Counted from the stretch's first letter, positions 23,121 to 35,048 are shown. The stretch: DNA of 64,000 bases from Epiperipatus broadwayi (GCA_028023455.1 JAQFVV010006238.1:7078572-7142571); one strand, 5' to 3'. Program-made: numbers and translations. Notes: generated by a model from the sequence alone, not told the origin.

Positions 23121-23380
23121 GAGAATCTGTGATGATGGTATTTTAGTAGTAATTAGGTATTGAACTCCTTCCACTATCTAGTATGAATTGCTAAATGCCT
23201 TGAAAAGCATCTCAAACTTTATTTAAATATTTCAAATAACTTCAAATATTAGAAAAAAAACATTCATATTAGTCAAAGCACAACATATAAAACACAATAT
23301 TTCAAGTCGTATTATGTTTTCAAGGTGTTTCCAGCTTGAAAAGTGGTAGTTCTCAGTTTGAAAGTCAAACCTGGACCTTT
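23121..23380 (-). repeat. Family C tRNA-derived SINE, minus copy of a head-to-head pair
   Basis: From right to left it has a tRNA-like head (GGTCCAGGTTTGACTTT as box B on the minus strand), the body, and the conserved tail that on the plus strand reads CTGTGATGATGGTATTTTAG. It abuts the plus-strand copy at 23381. Confidence 0.6.
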
Positions 23381-23668
23381 AACTCAGTAGTTAAAGAATC
23401 ATTGCTAATTTAATATTTATAAATCTAAAGGTCATAGGTCACTTTCTATGCTAGTATTGTCAGTGATCAGTCCAGAAACTGCTGAATAAGAGAGAAAAGA
23501 ATATTACTTGAAGCATACTAACCTGTGTCCTCTTACTAGCAGCTGAATGTAATTGAAGAATCAAAATAGCTTAAATTTGTTTTAAAAGACATTCAATATT
23601 TAATATTAGATGATGAAAATAGTCCAACACATAAGTACAAGTAAAATGCCACCACCACAAACCTTCAG
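23381..23668 (+). repeat. Family C tRNA-derived SINE, plus copy of a head-to-head pair
   Basis: Head with box-A-like CTCAGTAGTTAAAGAATC and a decayed box B, then the family body and the tail ATGATGAAAATAGTCCAACACAT...GCCACCACCACAAACCTTCA. Tail and head match the copies at 43275, 51765 and 54915. Confidence 0.65.
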
Positions 23669-23689
23669 GTAAAATTTCTTATAGTTTGA

Positions 23690-24415
23690 AATAACCAATG
23701 ATCACCGTAAGAAAGGTTCAACTCCAACATGTGTCAATTTATGTTGCTTTAAATTATTCAGTGTAGTTGTTATATAATAAAATATTTACCCTCAGTGAAA
23801 TGGTTTTTTTATCATTAAATTTAATTTATATTGTTCTAAATATAAGGAATGTCTCAGAAAAACCATACTGGCCATATTTATTAGATTTTTCCTTCACACA
23901 GGCTTTTTGTGCTTTCTTAATTTAAAATTGCTTGTTTCAAAATAGAATATATAATTTTCATATAAAATAAATTAGACTTGCCTCCTTTTGGTCTCAATAG
24001 AAATGACAATTTATGATTGTTGGATTGTTTGGCCATAGCAGATTTCTAAATATTTAGTTTTTGAAAAGAAATATTATAATTTTCAGTAATTTGTTTGCAT
24101 ATTTAAATTTATTTACACAATATTTTTGTAAAATCCTTATTTTAAACTAAAAATCTTATGTCTACAATAATATTTTGTTTGAAAATATTTATTTTTAAAG
24201 AGACAAATTGTAAAAAGTTTGTTATGGAAAAGTGAAGCAATTTTTACTAGTTAACAAGAATGACTTTATCAACACCAGTAAATTAGAGTGTATTTGAACC
24301 CAGAATTGCAATCTTCCTTTATTTATCATTCTATCTTATACAACCAATACATAAGACCACATACCTGTAAAACACATAAATTATCTACAATATAAAGTCT
24401 ATGTTCAAATTCATA
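23690..24415. other. Unassigned AT-rich stretch
   Basis: No gene or repeat recognised. Confidence 0.4.
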
Positions 24416-24424
24416 CTTATATTT

Positions 24425-24885
24425 GAATATTACAAATTCAGCCTGTATGCTGTCCATCCCCCTTCTGTGTATTCAAACTGGTCTTAATGTTCTACATGTA
24501 AGAAATCATATTGACATGATCAACATGGGTTTGATAACAAAATTGAACATGCCACCATCAGATTTTTAAGATATGCATGGCTGAAGAGTTGTAGAGAGAA
24601 GAAGATTGAAGCTTCTACATTAAGGTTTGAAGATCTTAATATAAACTGAGCATTGAATATATGCATGCATAGAAGATGATAATCTGGGATCAACTGGTGA
24701 GCATTGGTTTAGCTCAAAATATGTATATTGGAGATAATTTATCTTTTCATGTGTATGTTGTTTATCAATTGTATAAGATAGAATTGATGAATGAAGGAAA
24801 TTTGAAAGTGTGGGTTCAAACTCCCACTAATTATGTCTAGCTTAAGAATATTTACTATGTTTTTATTTAAATACAAAAGAAATTT
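24425..24885 (+). repeat. Family B retrozyme, full-length monomer, ribozyme core mutated
   Basis: About 460 bp with the family order: CAGCCTGTATGCTG start, AACATGGGTTTGA, GGCTGAAGAGTTG, CTTAATATAAACTGAGCATTG, the hammerhead position, the GTGTATGTTG block, and a terminal GGGTTCAAACTCCC. The core reads CTGGTGA and the GAAA has become CAAA, so it should not cleave. Confidence 0.65.
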
Positions 24886-25030
24886 CTTTTAAAAGTTTAA
24901 TAATAATAAATTTCATTATTAATTTTAAAATATATTTTCTTTCTTTAATGATGTCTAACCCTAATTTTTTTTTAAATTTAGAAAATGGAATTCAAATAAG
25001 AAATATTTTATGCTGTTAACTTTTTTAAAA

Positions 25031-25090
25031 GATACAATTATATCCCATAATGCAAAGTAATAAAATTACATCCCATAATGCAAAGCATCA
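25031..25090. repeat. Two-copy direct repeat
   Basis: ATCCCATAATGCAAAG occurs twice about 32 bp apart within an AT-rich context. Confidence 0.6.
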
Positions 25091-25774
25091 TTTAGTAATT
25101 TATTTTCATATTTATCAAAGTTCAAATATTAATTTTTAAAATGTCTAAGATTTGAATACTTACATAAGCATAAGAAATAGTGATCATGTGATGTTTAGTG
25201 GTTTAACACTTACATTTGTGATAAATACTGTAAAGAATAATTTAAAAGCCTCACCATTACAGTATTTCAGCCATACTTTCCCATTAAATAAAGAAAAAAA
25301 AACATGCATTTTTCTCTTTTATAATATAAAGTATATAAATATGTAGTATAGAAAAAAGGTTTAATTGTAAAAATAAAATGTTCAAATTGAAAGGAAATTC
25401 TAGCATTTTTTCAAATAAAAAAGGAGAATTTGAATTTTGAACAGCTTAATAAAGTGTTATAGTGATGTGATTCACAACATAAAGTATTCTCAATTGAAGT
25501 TTAAATAATGTTGAAAATTATATGATATTTTAAGCAAATAACCATTCAATTCTTCTATCTCTTTGTTGTTTTATCCTGGTAAAGAGTGATTGACATAAGA
25601 GGTAACATTTCTGGATTTAAAATTGCTCTATTATTATTGGTGCTTAAATATCACATGATCTCCAAAACAAGTAACTAATTTCAATATTGATTTGTATGTT
25701 ATGTGTAATATAACTACAATAGTGCTTTCAGTTGTAATCATTCATTGCATTTGTTTATATTTACAACATAAACA

Positions 25775-26240
25775 TTTATACTAGTTCCTGCCTTGCATGA
25801 GAATGGTTTTATAGAAGATATCAAGCTAATGACATGGGATTAAAGGTGCAGGTATCTGATTGCTTCTAAATCATCTGATGGTGTACATTGTTCATAAAAA
25901 GCAAGAATGGAGAAAAATGGTGTTTGAGTTTTGTTAGTCAATCAATGGTTGCAATATGGTGGAGTTGATCAGAAGGATATATACACTGATTAAAAAAACC
26001 TGAAAATATCTTTGGAGTATCTAAGGTGCTAAAAGTAAATAGAAACCAGACCTAACTATATACAATATTGAGTTGTTAACATTAACATAAGCTTGGAAAG
26101 TTACGTACTTGATATCTCTAAATCACAAGATAAGCAAAGGTTGTTCATTAATTGCTTGCATAATAAGCAAGAAGGCTATGAGTTTTTGTCCTGATAGTTG
26201 TGATGTTATGGAGTTGGAAACTTGTAAATATCTACGTTTG
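25775..26240 (+). repeat. Family D tandem pair
   Basis: Units at 25775-25990 and 26035-26240 (period about 260 bp) share 'ACCAG/AGTTCCTG', 'TAACATTAACAT/TAATGACATGGG', 'CTAAATCA', 'TTGTTCAT' and 'GCAAGAA'. A third copy is at 12735. The combined sequences suggest GTGAAC-ATT-GTTCAC preceded by CTGATGA, which would make a hammerhead stem II, but no single copy shows the complete core. Confidence 0.4.
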
Positions 26241-26279
26241 ATGCATATATTTAAATTATGTATATATGTTACGGAATCA

Positions 26280-26460
26280 TGTTCACCATCATCAGCATCT
26301 TTAACTGTCATTGATTACTGCATGATAAAGGTCATTCCAAATTCAAATCATTTCCGATCATTAGCCTCTTTTCTCCACATCAGCACGCTTCTTTATTTCA
26401 TCTACCCATCTCACATTTGGTCTTTTTCTAGGACTTTAACGATCTTTTGGAATCCTATGT
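26280..26460 (-). pseudogene. RTE-like LINE 3' end fragment
   Basis: On the minus strand the translation resembles that at 20750-21000 (IPRDC..., RWMDEI equivalents read FQKIVKVL and QMWDG). It also ends at a CATCATCAG tract. More decayed than the other copy. Confidence 0.55.
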
Positions 26461-26469
26461 AAACATGTT

Positions 26470-27095
26470 ACATATGTATGTCTGTGTCTGTTTTTTTTGA
26501 TATAAAGAAAATTTTATGCTAACGCATGTTTTAAGTAAAAATAAGAATAATTACAATTAATCAATCAAATTTTGTAGGTTAACTAATAAAACATTAAGGT
26601 AAAAGCTGTTATAAAATTTCATTAATAAAGAAAATTATGCTATCTCTTTCTATTAAAAACAAAGCCATTAACATGTGGTGATTAATAAAAAGTCTTGCTA
26701 ATATACAGCAAAACCTCCACCCTGAATAATCTATTATTGAAAAACAGTAACCAAAGACTTCAGTTTACTGTTTAATCAATATAATTTCTTATAAAATAAA
26801 GTTATTTACTTAAAAAGAGAAAGAAAATACTTTATTCTACTAATATAATCATAAGTAAAGCAACAATCAATAAAGGAATGTTCAAAAGGAAAAGCAATAA
26901 AGTAACCAATAAAATTAAAAAGCCCAAATTGAATAGATTACAAAACTTTCAGTGGAAGTTATTTCTTATTTTAAAAAAGAAAACAAACAGCTCAATAAAA
27001 ATACAGATTCGCCATTAGTTTTTGCTTTATAAGTGACACAAGCGAAACTCTATCATATTCACTTATATTACTTTGAGCTAAAAGAAAACAATAAT
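26470..27095. other. Unassigned AT-rich stretch
   Basis: No gene or repeat recognised before the family B array. Confidence 0.4.
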
Positions 27096-27249
27096 TATAA
27101 TACAAGGGATTTGGGCATTCCATCATCGAATTTTCAATGGTATGGATGGCTGAAGAGTTGGAGAATGGAATAGATTGAAGCTTGCCCATTAAAACTTGAG
27201 TATTTGATATCCTAATATAAACCAAGCAGTGATTATGTAAAAATGTGGA

Positions 27250-27310
27250 TGATCTAGACTAACTGATAAGTGCTGGTTTAGCATGAAATACGAACATTGG
27301 AGATCATTTA
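27250..27310 (+). ncRNA. Hammerhead-like core, family B
   Basis: CTGATAA (27263-27269; G8 mutated), stem II GTGCT/AGCAT, GAAA at 27284-27287. Stem I is excellent: TGATCT pairs with AGATCA, plus CTAA with TTGG. The cleavage triplet reads ACA, so it is predicted inactive. Confidence 0.5.
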
Positions 27311-27709
27311 TCTTTTTCACAGGCATGCGGTCATGTTTATAAGTGTTATAGAATGGAATGGATAGCTGTAGGGAGCTTGAAAGTCTGAGTTCAAATTCCT
27401 TTTAATTACATTAAGTTCAGTTTAGACAACACACTTGTATTTAAAATAATACATATTCAGCCTGTATTTTATCCATCCCTTTTCTGTGCATTTGAATGGA
27501 CATATTAAAGTTCTACAGATGAAAGGCTCAGAGTTACTTAAAGTCAACATGGATATGACAGCAATATGGAAAATCAATAAGGGCTTTGAACATTTATCAG
27601 ATTTTCAATGATATGAGTTACTGAAGAGTTGGGGTGGGGTGGAGAAGATTGATGTTTGTTTATTAAAGCTTGAAATTTTGCTATCTTAATATAAACTGAA
27701 TACTGCTTA

Positions 27710-27765
27710 TATGTAAACCAACTGATGAGTGCTGGCTCAGAAATATGTATATTGGAGATCATTTA
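27710..27765 (+). ncRNA. Hammerhead-like core, family B, deleted stem II
   Basis: CTGATGA at 27722-27728 is intact, but the 3' side of stem II and the G of GAAA are lost in a four-base deletion (CTCAG-AAA). ATA cleavage triplet and TTGGAGATCATT remain. Confidence 0.5.
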
Positions 27766-28155
27766 CCTTTTTCGCATGTATGTGGTCATAAGTATTGGTT
27801 GTATAGGATGCAATGGATAGTGAGAAGAAGCTTGAAAGTCTGTGCTCAAATCAGTTCTAATTACACTAAGTTCAGTAAAGACAAGATACTTGTATTTAAA
27901 TATTACATATTCAGCCTGTATTCTGCCCAACCCTCTTGTAGGTATTTAAATGGCCATATTATGGTCTTATATATGAGGTGTCAGAGTTGCTTAAAGTCAA
28001 CATGAGATATGACAATAGTACAAAAATCAATAAGGGTTTTGAGCATTCCATTCATCAGATTTTCAATGATATGGATGGATGAAGAGTTGGAGAAGATTTA
28101 AATCTTTTTATTAAAGTTTGAAGATTTGATATCTTAATATACACTGAGCATTGCT

Positions 28156-28157
<2 letters not shown>

Positions 28158-28230
<73 letters not shown>
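28158..28230. repeat. (TA)n/(TG)n compound microsatellite
   Basis: Alternating TA and GT runs inserted within the third family B monomer, just upstream of its ribozyme. Confidence 0.9.
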
Positions 28231-28237
28231 ATGAGAA

Positions 28238-28310
28238 ATAATGATCTGAGCCAACTGATGAGTGCTGGTTCATCACAAAGCCTGTATATTGGAGATCATT
28301 TATCTATTTC
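28238..28310 (+). ncRNA. Hammerhead-like core, family B
   Basis: CTGATGA at 28255-28261. The best stem I of the family: AATGATCT pairs with AGATCATT (8 bp), plus CCAA with TTGG. ATA precedes TTGG as a possible cleavage triplet. GAAA has become CAAA and stem II has mismatches, so this copy is likely inactive. Confidence 0.5.
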
Positions 28311-28409
28311 ATATATGTGTGGTTATGTGTATCAGCTGTATGATATAGAGTAGCAGCGGAAAGGAGCTTGAAAATCTGTGTTCAAATCCACTATAATTAC
28401 ATATGTATG

Positions 28410-29990
28410 AATAAACAAAAATCAGTAAATATTACAGAATATTTTTTATATAACTGTAAATTATTTGTAGATTCAAGTTTATTTTAAAACAAACAAACAA
28501 AAAAAAATTCCTTTATTTTTTATTCATCGTTAATTTTAAATTATTTTTTCATAATGGAATGAATAAAAACGATGGTGTCGTCATTTATGACCAAATAATA
28601 ATACAATTGTTTTGCTTTGTATAATTTAAGGCAGTGACCATGTGTCAAATTTAAAAGCAAAAGGATACTGGATTAAAGCTTAACTTTTAATTTTTGATGT
28701 TCAAACATTAGATGACTTTTCAATATACTCTGATTACTTTATCGTTTATTTCCTTTCCTACTTGCAGTACAAGGATTTAAATCACTAGAACCGCATTTTA
28801 TTTATATAATGAATCATTTTTTACATAAAATTTGTTTAAATGTTTCAATCACTTATTAGATACACAGGAGTCATTATCAAATCTTTCAATTTCATATATA
28901 GATTAATGGTCATTACCTATATATTTCACAGAATGTGTTTATCCAAAATAATTATTTATAAAAGACTATTAAATTTAATTTCTGAATCAGTTAAGCACTT
29001 TATCAATAGATTCTTCTACTCCATTAATTAGATTAAAAAATATCTAGAAAAATTAAATCTGATTTTTTGCATTTTCAAGCATCTGTCACTCTTTTACTCT
29101 TTTACTTTGTTTCTATTAAATCTTTAGAAAAACACTTCTCTTAGTGCACTCTTCACCATGATTTGCTTAATTCTTTTTGCCAGTTTTGACTATTTAGCAG
29201 TCTTCTTCAGACACTCTGAAATATCTTTTAACAAGCAAGAAGCTTTACAGAGAGATATTTCAAAGTATATGAAGAATACAACTAAGTTATCAAAACTGTT
29301 AGAAAAAAGTAAATAAAAGTATTGCGAAAATTGAACTAATTGAACTAAGACAATTTTTTTTTAAGATTCATTATTGAATTTGGACAAATAAATTTGATTG
29401 TTTCCAGAAGCATATTTGGAAAGTTTCTTGATTGATCTTTCGGAAAAGTGATCTTGATTTCAGGCAGGTATTAAATAGTAAAGGTATTTATGAAGATATA
29501 TCACGAGTTATGGAAAGTCTGATCCATTTAATTCTCTTGAATCAGCCTGCCTCCTGGTGTCACAGATAATTGCAATGAATGTTCTTAGAAGCCCATAAGT
29601 AAGCATAAGAGAGGTCATGTGATATTAGAGTTCTCAGAAATTTATATTAAGCATAATGTGTATGTTCTATATAACTACATTTGGAAAAAATCTGAATAAA
29701 AACATATGTCCTTACTTTATCATCATCCTCATTATTGATTTCACAAGTACTTTTGCCACTATAATAGGTGAGCTATCAATTGTAGTGATCTAGCTCTTCT
29801 ACAAGCTAAACATTTTAAGACTTTTTTCTAGATTCTCCCACTTTCATGTTAGGGAGGAGAATCCTTAAATAGAGCTGCCTAAATATGCAGTTTTTGACAA
29901 ATTGATATTTTTGTACCAAATCTAATTTAAAAGTGATTTATTATTAATTGGATTGCCTTCTGAAAATGTCACAACTATAGACTCAGCAAT
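28410..29990. other. Unassigned AT-rich stretch
   Basis: A short family A-like terminus occurs at 29590-29640 (AAGCATAAGAGAGGTCATGTGAT). Nothing else recognised. Confidence 0.4.
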
Positions 29991-29999
29991 AGTAAATAC

Positions 30000-30860
30000 A
30001 AAAGTGACACTCAGTGCAAGCTTAGTAATCAATGAATGAAAAAGCGGATTGTGTATAAGATACCTATGTCATGGCTATTCATCTAATATCCCCAAACTAA
30101 TTTCTAGCTTTTGGCTTTTATCAGTGAGGACCTTAATTCTGAGAGTTCTATTTTTAGATCTTAGCATCTGATTCAACCCTCAAGAAGCCATGTTTAACCT
30201 ATTTAGTTCATTATAAAGCTAGGAGACCAAATACAAACACAATAATGTTTTCAATATAAGCTCATTCACTAATCATATAGGGATTTTGTGCACACATCTT
30301 TTTGCATTCATTGATTACTGAGGCTTGCATTGGGTGATATTACCATATAGAGAGTTTGTTGCTGTTATTAAGAGCTGTATAAGCATAGAAAATGGTGATC
30401 ATGAAATGTTTTAGTGGTTTTACATAAATCCAGATTATGGGATGATGGTAACTATGGATTTTGAAAAAAACAAAGACACCAAACTGTATAGACTCTGAAC
30501 TGTGTTCAGATCTATATGTGTGAGTAAGCTTAGATTAAAAATATTATTGTCTTTTCATCTTGGACTCCTAGCTTTACCTTTGACTAAATAAGTAAAAGGT
30601 GGCTGCTGGAAAGTTGCATTAGATCTAGATGCAATGCTCTCAGATCCAAGCTTCTCACTGGTAAAACCCACAAGCTAAACACTAATCTGGGGATATAGGA
30701 TGAGTAGATCAGACAGTGATTCCATGCACAAATCTACTTGTATCCATTGAGTACTAATGCTTGCACTGGATGGCACTATTGTATGGAGAGCTTGCTACTG
30801 CTATTAACAGCTAATACAGGCATAGGAAATGGTGATCAAGGAATGTTTTGTTGGTTTTGA
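30000..30860. repeat. Two family A copies in opposite hammerhead orientation
   Basis: 30000-30375 carries the arm orientation with GTGAGGACCTTA and a minus-strand core (CTGATAA, AGC-CAAAA-GCT, GAAA). 30375-30860 carries the other orientation with TGGGGATATAGGATG and a decayed plus-strand core. The two are joined at AGAGCTGTATAAGCATAG, and a second such terminus ends the block at 30855. No clear target-site duplication was found. Confidence 0.55.
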
Positions 30861-31288
30861 CAATTGATTTGCAGTCTATTTATCTGCAGTATTGCTCTCT
30901 CAGGATTTAAGGGGGAAATATTGAAGACAGTGATGCTATGTGAAATGCAGTTAATATACTCCCAAAAAGTGTAGAAAAATAACAAAAGCAAAAGAGACTT
31001 GTAATTATTGTAATGTAACATAACATAGATGACTTAGAATAGGAATGTAAAAAGTAGCAAAAATACCCTTTCTATTGAAACCAGTACCTAGTCTCTGGTG
31101 AACAGCATCCTATCCTAAAACATGATATAAGCTACTCTTATTAAGACATTGCTTATTTGCAAATTAATATACATTCCTAATTCATATTCCATTATCTAAT
31201 AACTGTGTACATTATTGCAAACTTATATGCAACCCTGATATCATATTACTTGCCCAAATATGTTTAGCAGCTAACATAACTTTATACA

Positions 31289-31390
31289 TCACATGATCAC
31301 TATGTCTTATGCTAGCACACTACTGTAATACATTGATTACTCTGGTTGGAACTGAGTGGCACTACTGTATGGAGAGCTTTGCCTGTTTTA
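31289..31390 (+). mobile_element. Family A, strongly truncated copy with 13-bp target-site duplication
   Basis: A 13-bp direct repeat (ATAACTTTATACA) flanks it at 31276-31288 and 31391-31403. The insert starts TCACATGATCACTATG, as does the copy at 22484, and ends TTTGCCTGTTTTA. Only the termini remain. It independently confirms the element ends. Confidence 0.75.
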
Positions 31391-31490
31391 ATAACTTTAT
31401 ACAGTTAAATTAAAAGCTTGAAATACAATAATATTCTAACATTTTGAACTGAAACCAAAATACATGATTAGTTACATAGTTTTTGCACTA

Positions 31491-31618
31491 GCTTAATACC
31501 TCCATATTATGATAATGCCATTGTTATGTTAATTTTAATATCTCCATATTATAATAATGCCATTGTTATGCTAATTTTAATATCTCCATATTATAATAAT
31601 GCCATTGTTATGTTAATT
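31491..31618. repeat. 42-bp tandem repeat, three copies
   Basis: Units share CTCCATATTAT.ATAATGCC and differ by a few bases. Confidence 0.85.
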
Positions 31619-31619
31619 T

Positions 31620-32375
31620 CAGACATCTTTTATCCGTTGACTCAGCTTTTATAGATTAACAAAATATCACACGACCAACTGCTTTCCTTTAACATGGGTT
31701 ATTTGATTAAATATTTCAGTCTATTTATTATACTTCAGAGTAATAATCATATAGAAAAAAACTGGTTTTCGTTTATATATTAACTAAGATTGTTTTGGCA
31801 GTTAATAAAATATTTTATTATCTAATGTTTTATTTGTAATCCAGCTAAAGATGACATTGATGTCATGCCAAAAATTTTAATCCAACTGACAACCTGTATA
31901 TTAAATAAAAATTAAACAATTAATACTAAATTTTTACTTCAAAATGTCATGCTAAAATAAACACATAACAAATTAGTTTCAAACACTTAAATATTTTATG
32001 AATGTTTTATTTTTCTGTTAACTAATTCTATATTAAATCTTTGTAAGTTTGTCAGTTTGATGGCTAAACAAATATTAGTTGACTTTGTGAGCGTCATTTC
32101 TATAACTGAATAAGCAAGAAAAATCATCTTTAAGAATAAAAAAAATGAATTATATTTACCATTCATTTAAAATATTTACATAGGATGTGTTATATTTAAA
32201 ACGACTGCCACGCAATAAATATCAAACTTTTTAAATAAAATGCAACAAATAATAGCAATAATATTTGTAGTTGTTATTACTACTGCTTTTAAGCTTTTAA
32301 ATCAGCATTGTTAATTTTTCAATAATTTTTACGCACACATATATATATATATATGTTTAAAATAGATATATTTCT
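31620..32375. other. Unassigned AT-rich stretch
   Basis: No gene or repeat recognised. Confidence 0.4.
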
Positions 32376-32388
32376 ACTTAGATTATGT

Positions 32389-32587
32389 AATATATAGGGT
32401 ATATGAGCGCAGACTTTTACACCACTCACCAATTCATCTCATATCACTGATACACTTGAACACATATTGGTGTTCAAGGATATCAGTGATATGAGATGGA
32501 GTGGCGAGTGGTGTGAAAGTCTGTGCTCATATACCCTATATATTACATATATTCATATAGGTATATAATAAGGCTGTATTTCAGTTA
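32389..32587. mobile_element. Hairpin retroposon H2 (family B-related arms) with target-site duplication
   Basis: Arms at 32388-32463 and 32470-32545 are about 76 bp long with a 6-nt loop and a handful of mismatches. A 42-nt tail follows to 32587. An 11-bp direct repeat (TTAGATTATGT) lies at 32378-32388 and 32588-32598. The arms resemble the terminal part of family B (GTGTATCAG, ATGAGAT, GAAAGTCTG, but here TGTGCTCAT instead of GAGTTCAAAT). No hammerhead core is included. Confidence 0.7.
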
Positions 32588-32599
32588 TTAGATTATGTC

Positions 32600-33290
32600 A
32601 AGAAAGTCTATATGAAAAACTAAATAAAAAAGGATGTGGAAACAGATTTTATCCATTATCAGTCTTTCATGAGAATAAATTTGACCCTGACTTATTTCAG
32701 GTCAAGTCACCTGTGATCAAAATATTCACCTATAAGTATTTCCTATTTTTTAGTAATCGAAAAATGCAAATAAAAATTATGACAAAATAATCGCTTTTCA
32801 TCATCTTCTTTATCATCGTTTATCGGGTTAAAAAGAGAGAGGGAGAGAAATATTCCATATATTTATACAAAATCAATTTTACCAAGTTATCGTAATAGAT
32901 ATACTACACATCAAATATTCATAGTAACTATTATTTTATAGCAAAATGTAAAACCATGGATACTACATTCACATGAGTAAAAAGTTAAATTAAATTAACC
33001 TGGAAGCGCAGCAGCTAGTTATCCAATTTGTAAACAATAATGGATTTCCACACATGTTTCAATATAAAATAGCTTACTAATAAATACTCAACTTCTTTAT
33101 AAATTTTCAGCCACTTGGAAAAAATTTTGAAACTTTTATAGTGAATGTTTTTTTTTTTTATGTCCTTAGCAGTCACTTAGTTTACATTTACAATCTTTTT
33201 TATTTTAATGAACAAATCTGTATTTTTCAAAAATTTTCCCAAATTCTAAAATTATTTCTTAGATATAAAACTTAAAAGAGTTAGTAAACT
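32600..33290. other. Unassigned AT-rich stretch
   Basis: No gene or repeat recognised. Confidence 0.4.
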
Positions 33291-33299
33291 GTCCAGACA

Positions 33300-33500
33300 G
33301 ACAGTAATGTTACCCAATGCTAGCCAAACTAATCAATGGATGCTAGGAAGCTTGTGCTTAAAATTCCTACCTAAAGCCTACTCATCCAATATCCTCAGAT
33401 CAGTTTCTATTGTTGTCTGGAGAGTTTATTAATGTTGTAACAGCTTGTGAAAGCATAGGAAATGGTGGTTATGTAGTGTTTTACTGATTATATATATATA
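33300..33500. repeat. Family A fragment with internal deletion
   Basis: Carries CAATGGATGCTAGGAAGCTTGTG, CTACTCATCCAATATCCTCAGATCAGTTTC and then jumps to GGAGAGTTTATTAATG and AAGCATAGGAAATGGTGG, the other terminus. The hammerhead core is lost. Confidence 0.55.
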
Positions 33501-34354
33501 AATTTAAAAATAAAAACACTACACGCTTTAAAAGGTATCAGTTTGCAAGTGCTTTAGGATTACTTTGAAAAATGAAAAACACATTTAGATTAATTTATTG
33601 CATCAAATGAATAATAATTTTAAAAAGATTAAATTGATAACACTCAAAAATAAATAAACAATTTTTTTATTATAAAATTCTGGTTACTTTTGTATATCCT
33701 CTCATATATACTGAAAAATTAATTATTAATGGAAAAATGCTGTTGATAAAATCAACAAATGTAATATTATATACAAAAGTCATGTACTGGGCAAGTCCAA
33801 TTACATTGGTGAGTCCAAAGTGCATTGAAAAATAAAATTCATGAGCACAAACTATTATATAATATTGCAGTATTTTGTGCATAGATTTAAATCTGTATTT
33901 GCTGATCGATATTTTTATTTTAGATGAGGAAAATGATTTGGAAAAAAGAAAACTCAAAGAAGCATATTTTATAAGTGTGACAGATAATTTATTAAGTAAA
34001 CAATCTAATTGTGCTAATACACATAAATTATGGAATGTTGCCATTTATGTAACATTAATGTAGTGTGACTTTAGTTAGAATTTTTTTTTTTTTAACTATT
34101 TTGCTTTTATTTATTTTTATATATTAGTATAGTGAATATTGTGGAGTTTAATTCATATTTTTTTGTTTATATATATAAGAAAAATAGCATTCGAATATTG
34201 GGTGTTGTAGAAAGACATGGCCATCTAAATGAAATTGGTTTAATTGAAAGAAATATCATAACGGTGATTTGTATTTTTCTAATATCTTTGTTGATCTTTG
34301 TGGAATTAAAAGTAAGTGTATATGGTAATAACTTAAAAGTTTAAAAGTTATATA

Positions 34355-34650
34355 TATGTCTTTAAAAGTTGGTGATGATAATGTTTTAGTTATAATTATA
34401 CGTTGCACTATCTTCATAATCTAGAATTAATTATTAAATGTCTTTAGAAAATTTAAACTTTATACTTTTCATATACATTCAGCTGTTGGTTAATGTATTC
34501 AGATTAATGTATCGTACAATGATTTCAGTGGTATTACTCTCTTCTCTTCTTTAAGTGTTGCTAGTCTGACAAGTGAGTGTAATATCAGTGGATTCAAACT
34601 TGGGATTTTTAGATTCATGAATACTGAGTTAAAGATCAGATCTATTATTT
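34355..34650 (-). repeat. Family C tRNA-derived SINE
   Basis: Minus-strand copy. The tail (GGTGATGATAATGTTTTAG on the plus strand) is at 34360 and the tRNA-like head near 34600-34650 (box-B-like GGATTCAAACTTGGG on the plus strand, i.e. reverse complement). This is the only C copy here without an obvious inverted partner. Confidence 0.6.
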
Positions 34651-34985
34651 ATTATTTTAAAAAAAATGGTCGAAGAAAATCTAAAGACTGTACCATCCAC
34701 ATTAAATGTACAGTCATAATCAGCTTTATCAGTTTAATTCTAGAAGAAAAAAAAATAGTGAAAGAAAAATAAAGTAATTAGAAGTACAGAAGTTCTGTGC
34801 TTTTAATTTAATAGAGACTTCATTGCATAAACCTACAATGTTCTATTTCAGTTCAGAGAGATGACTATTGGCCTCAAAAAATCATACCAATTGGGCTCTA
34901 CATCCTAAGGAATTGAAAATAGTATTTATTTTATAAGGCGGAAACAGTATTGAAATTAAATTGAGAGGCTGCAAACTTATCTGAC

Positions 34986-35048
34986 AGCCAATCAGATGTT
35001 ATGATGGCTGTTTTGAATAGCGATAGCCATCATAACATCTGATTGGCT
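34986..35048. repeat. Perfect 24-bp inverted repeat, 15-nt loop
   Basis: AGCCAATCAGATGTTATGAT... at 34986-35009 is matched without error by 35025-35048. It could be a short hairpin RNA, a small MITE remnant or a cruciform. Flanking CTTAT on both sides suggests that a weaker stem continues outwards. Confidence 0.75.

Larger units (their letters stand above)
27100..28400 (+). mobile_element. Tandem array of three family B retrozyme monomers
   Basis: Monomers at about 27100-27455, 27456-27905 and 27906-28400 repeat the same order of blocks: TTTTCAATG.TATGG...GAAGAGTTG, CTTAATATA.AC, hammerhead, GGAGATCATTT, GTCATGTGTAT, CTTGAAA.TCTG.GTTCAAAT, then AATTACA.TAAGTTCAGT and CATATTCAGCCTGTA. Hammerhead positions are at 27263, 27722 and 28255, so the period is about 460 bp. 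The last unit is lengthened by a TA/TG microsatellite. Head-to-tail tandem copies with one ribozyme per monomer are what is expected of retrozymes, whose RNAs are cut to monomers and circularised. Each monomer here has at least one ribozyme mutation. Confidence 0.7.
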
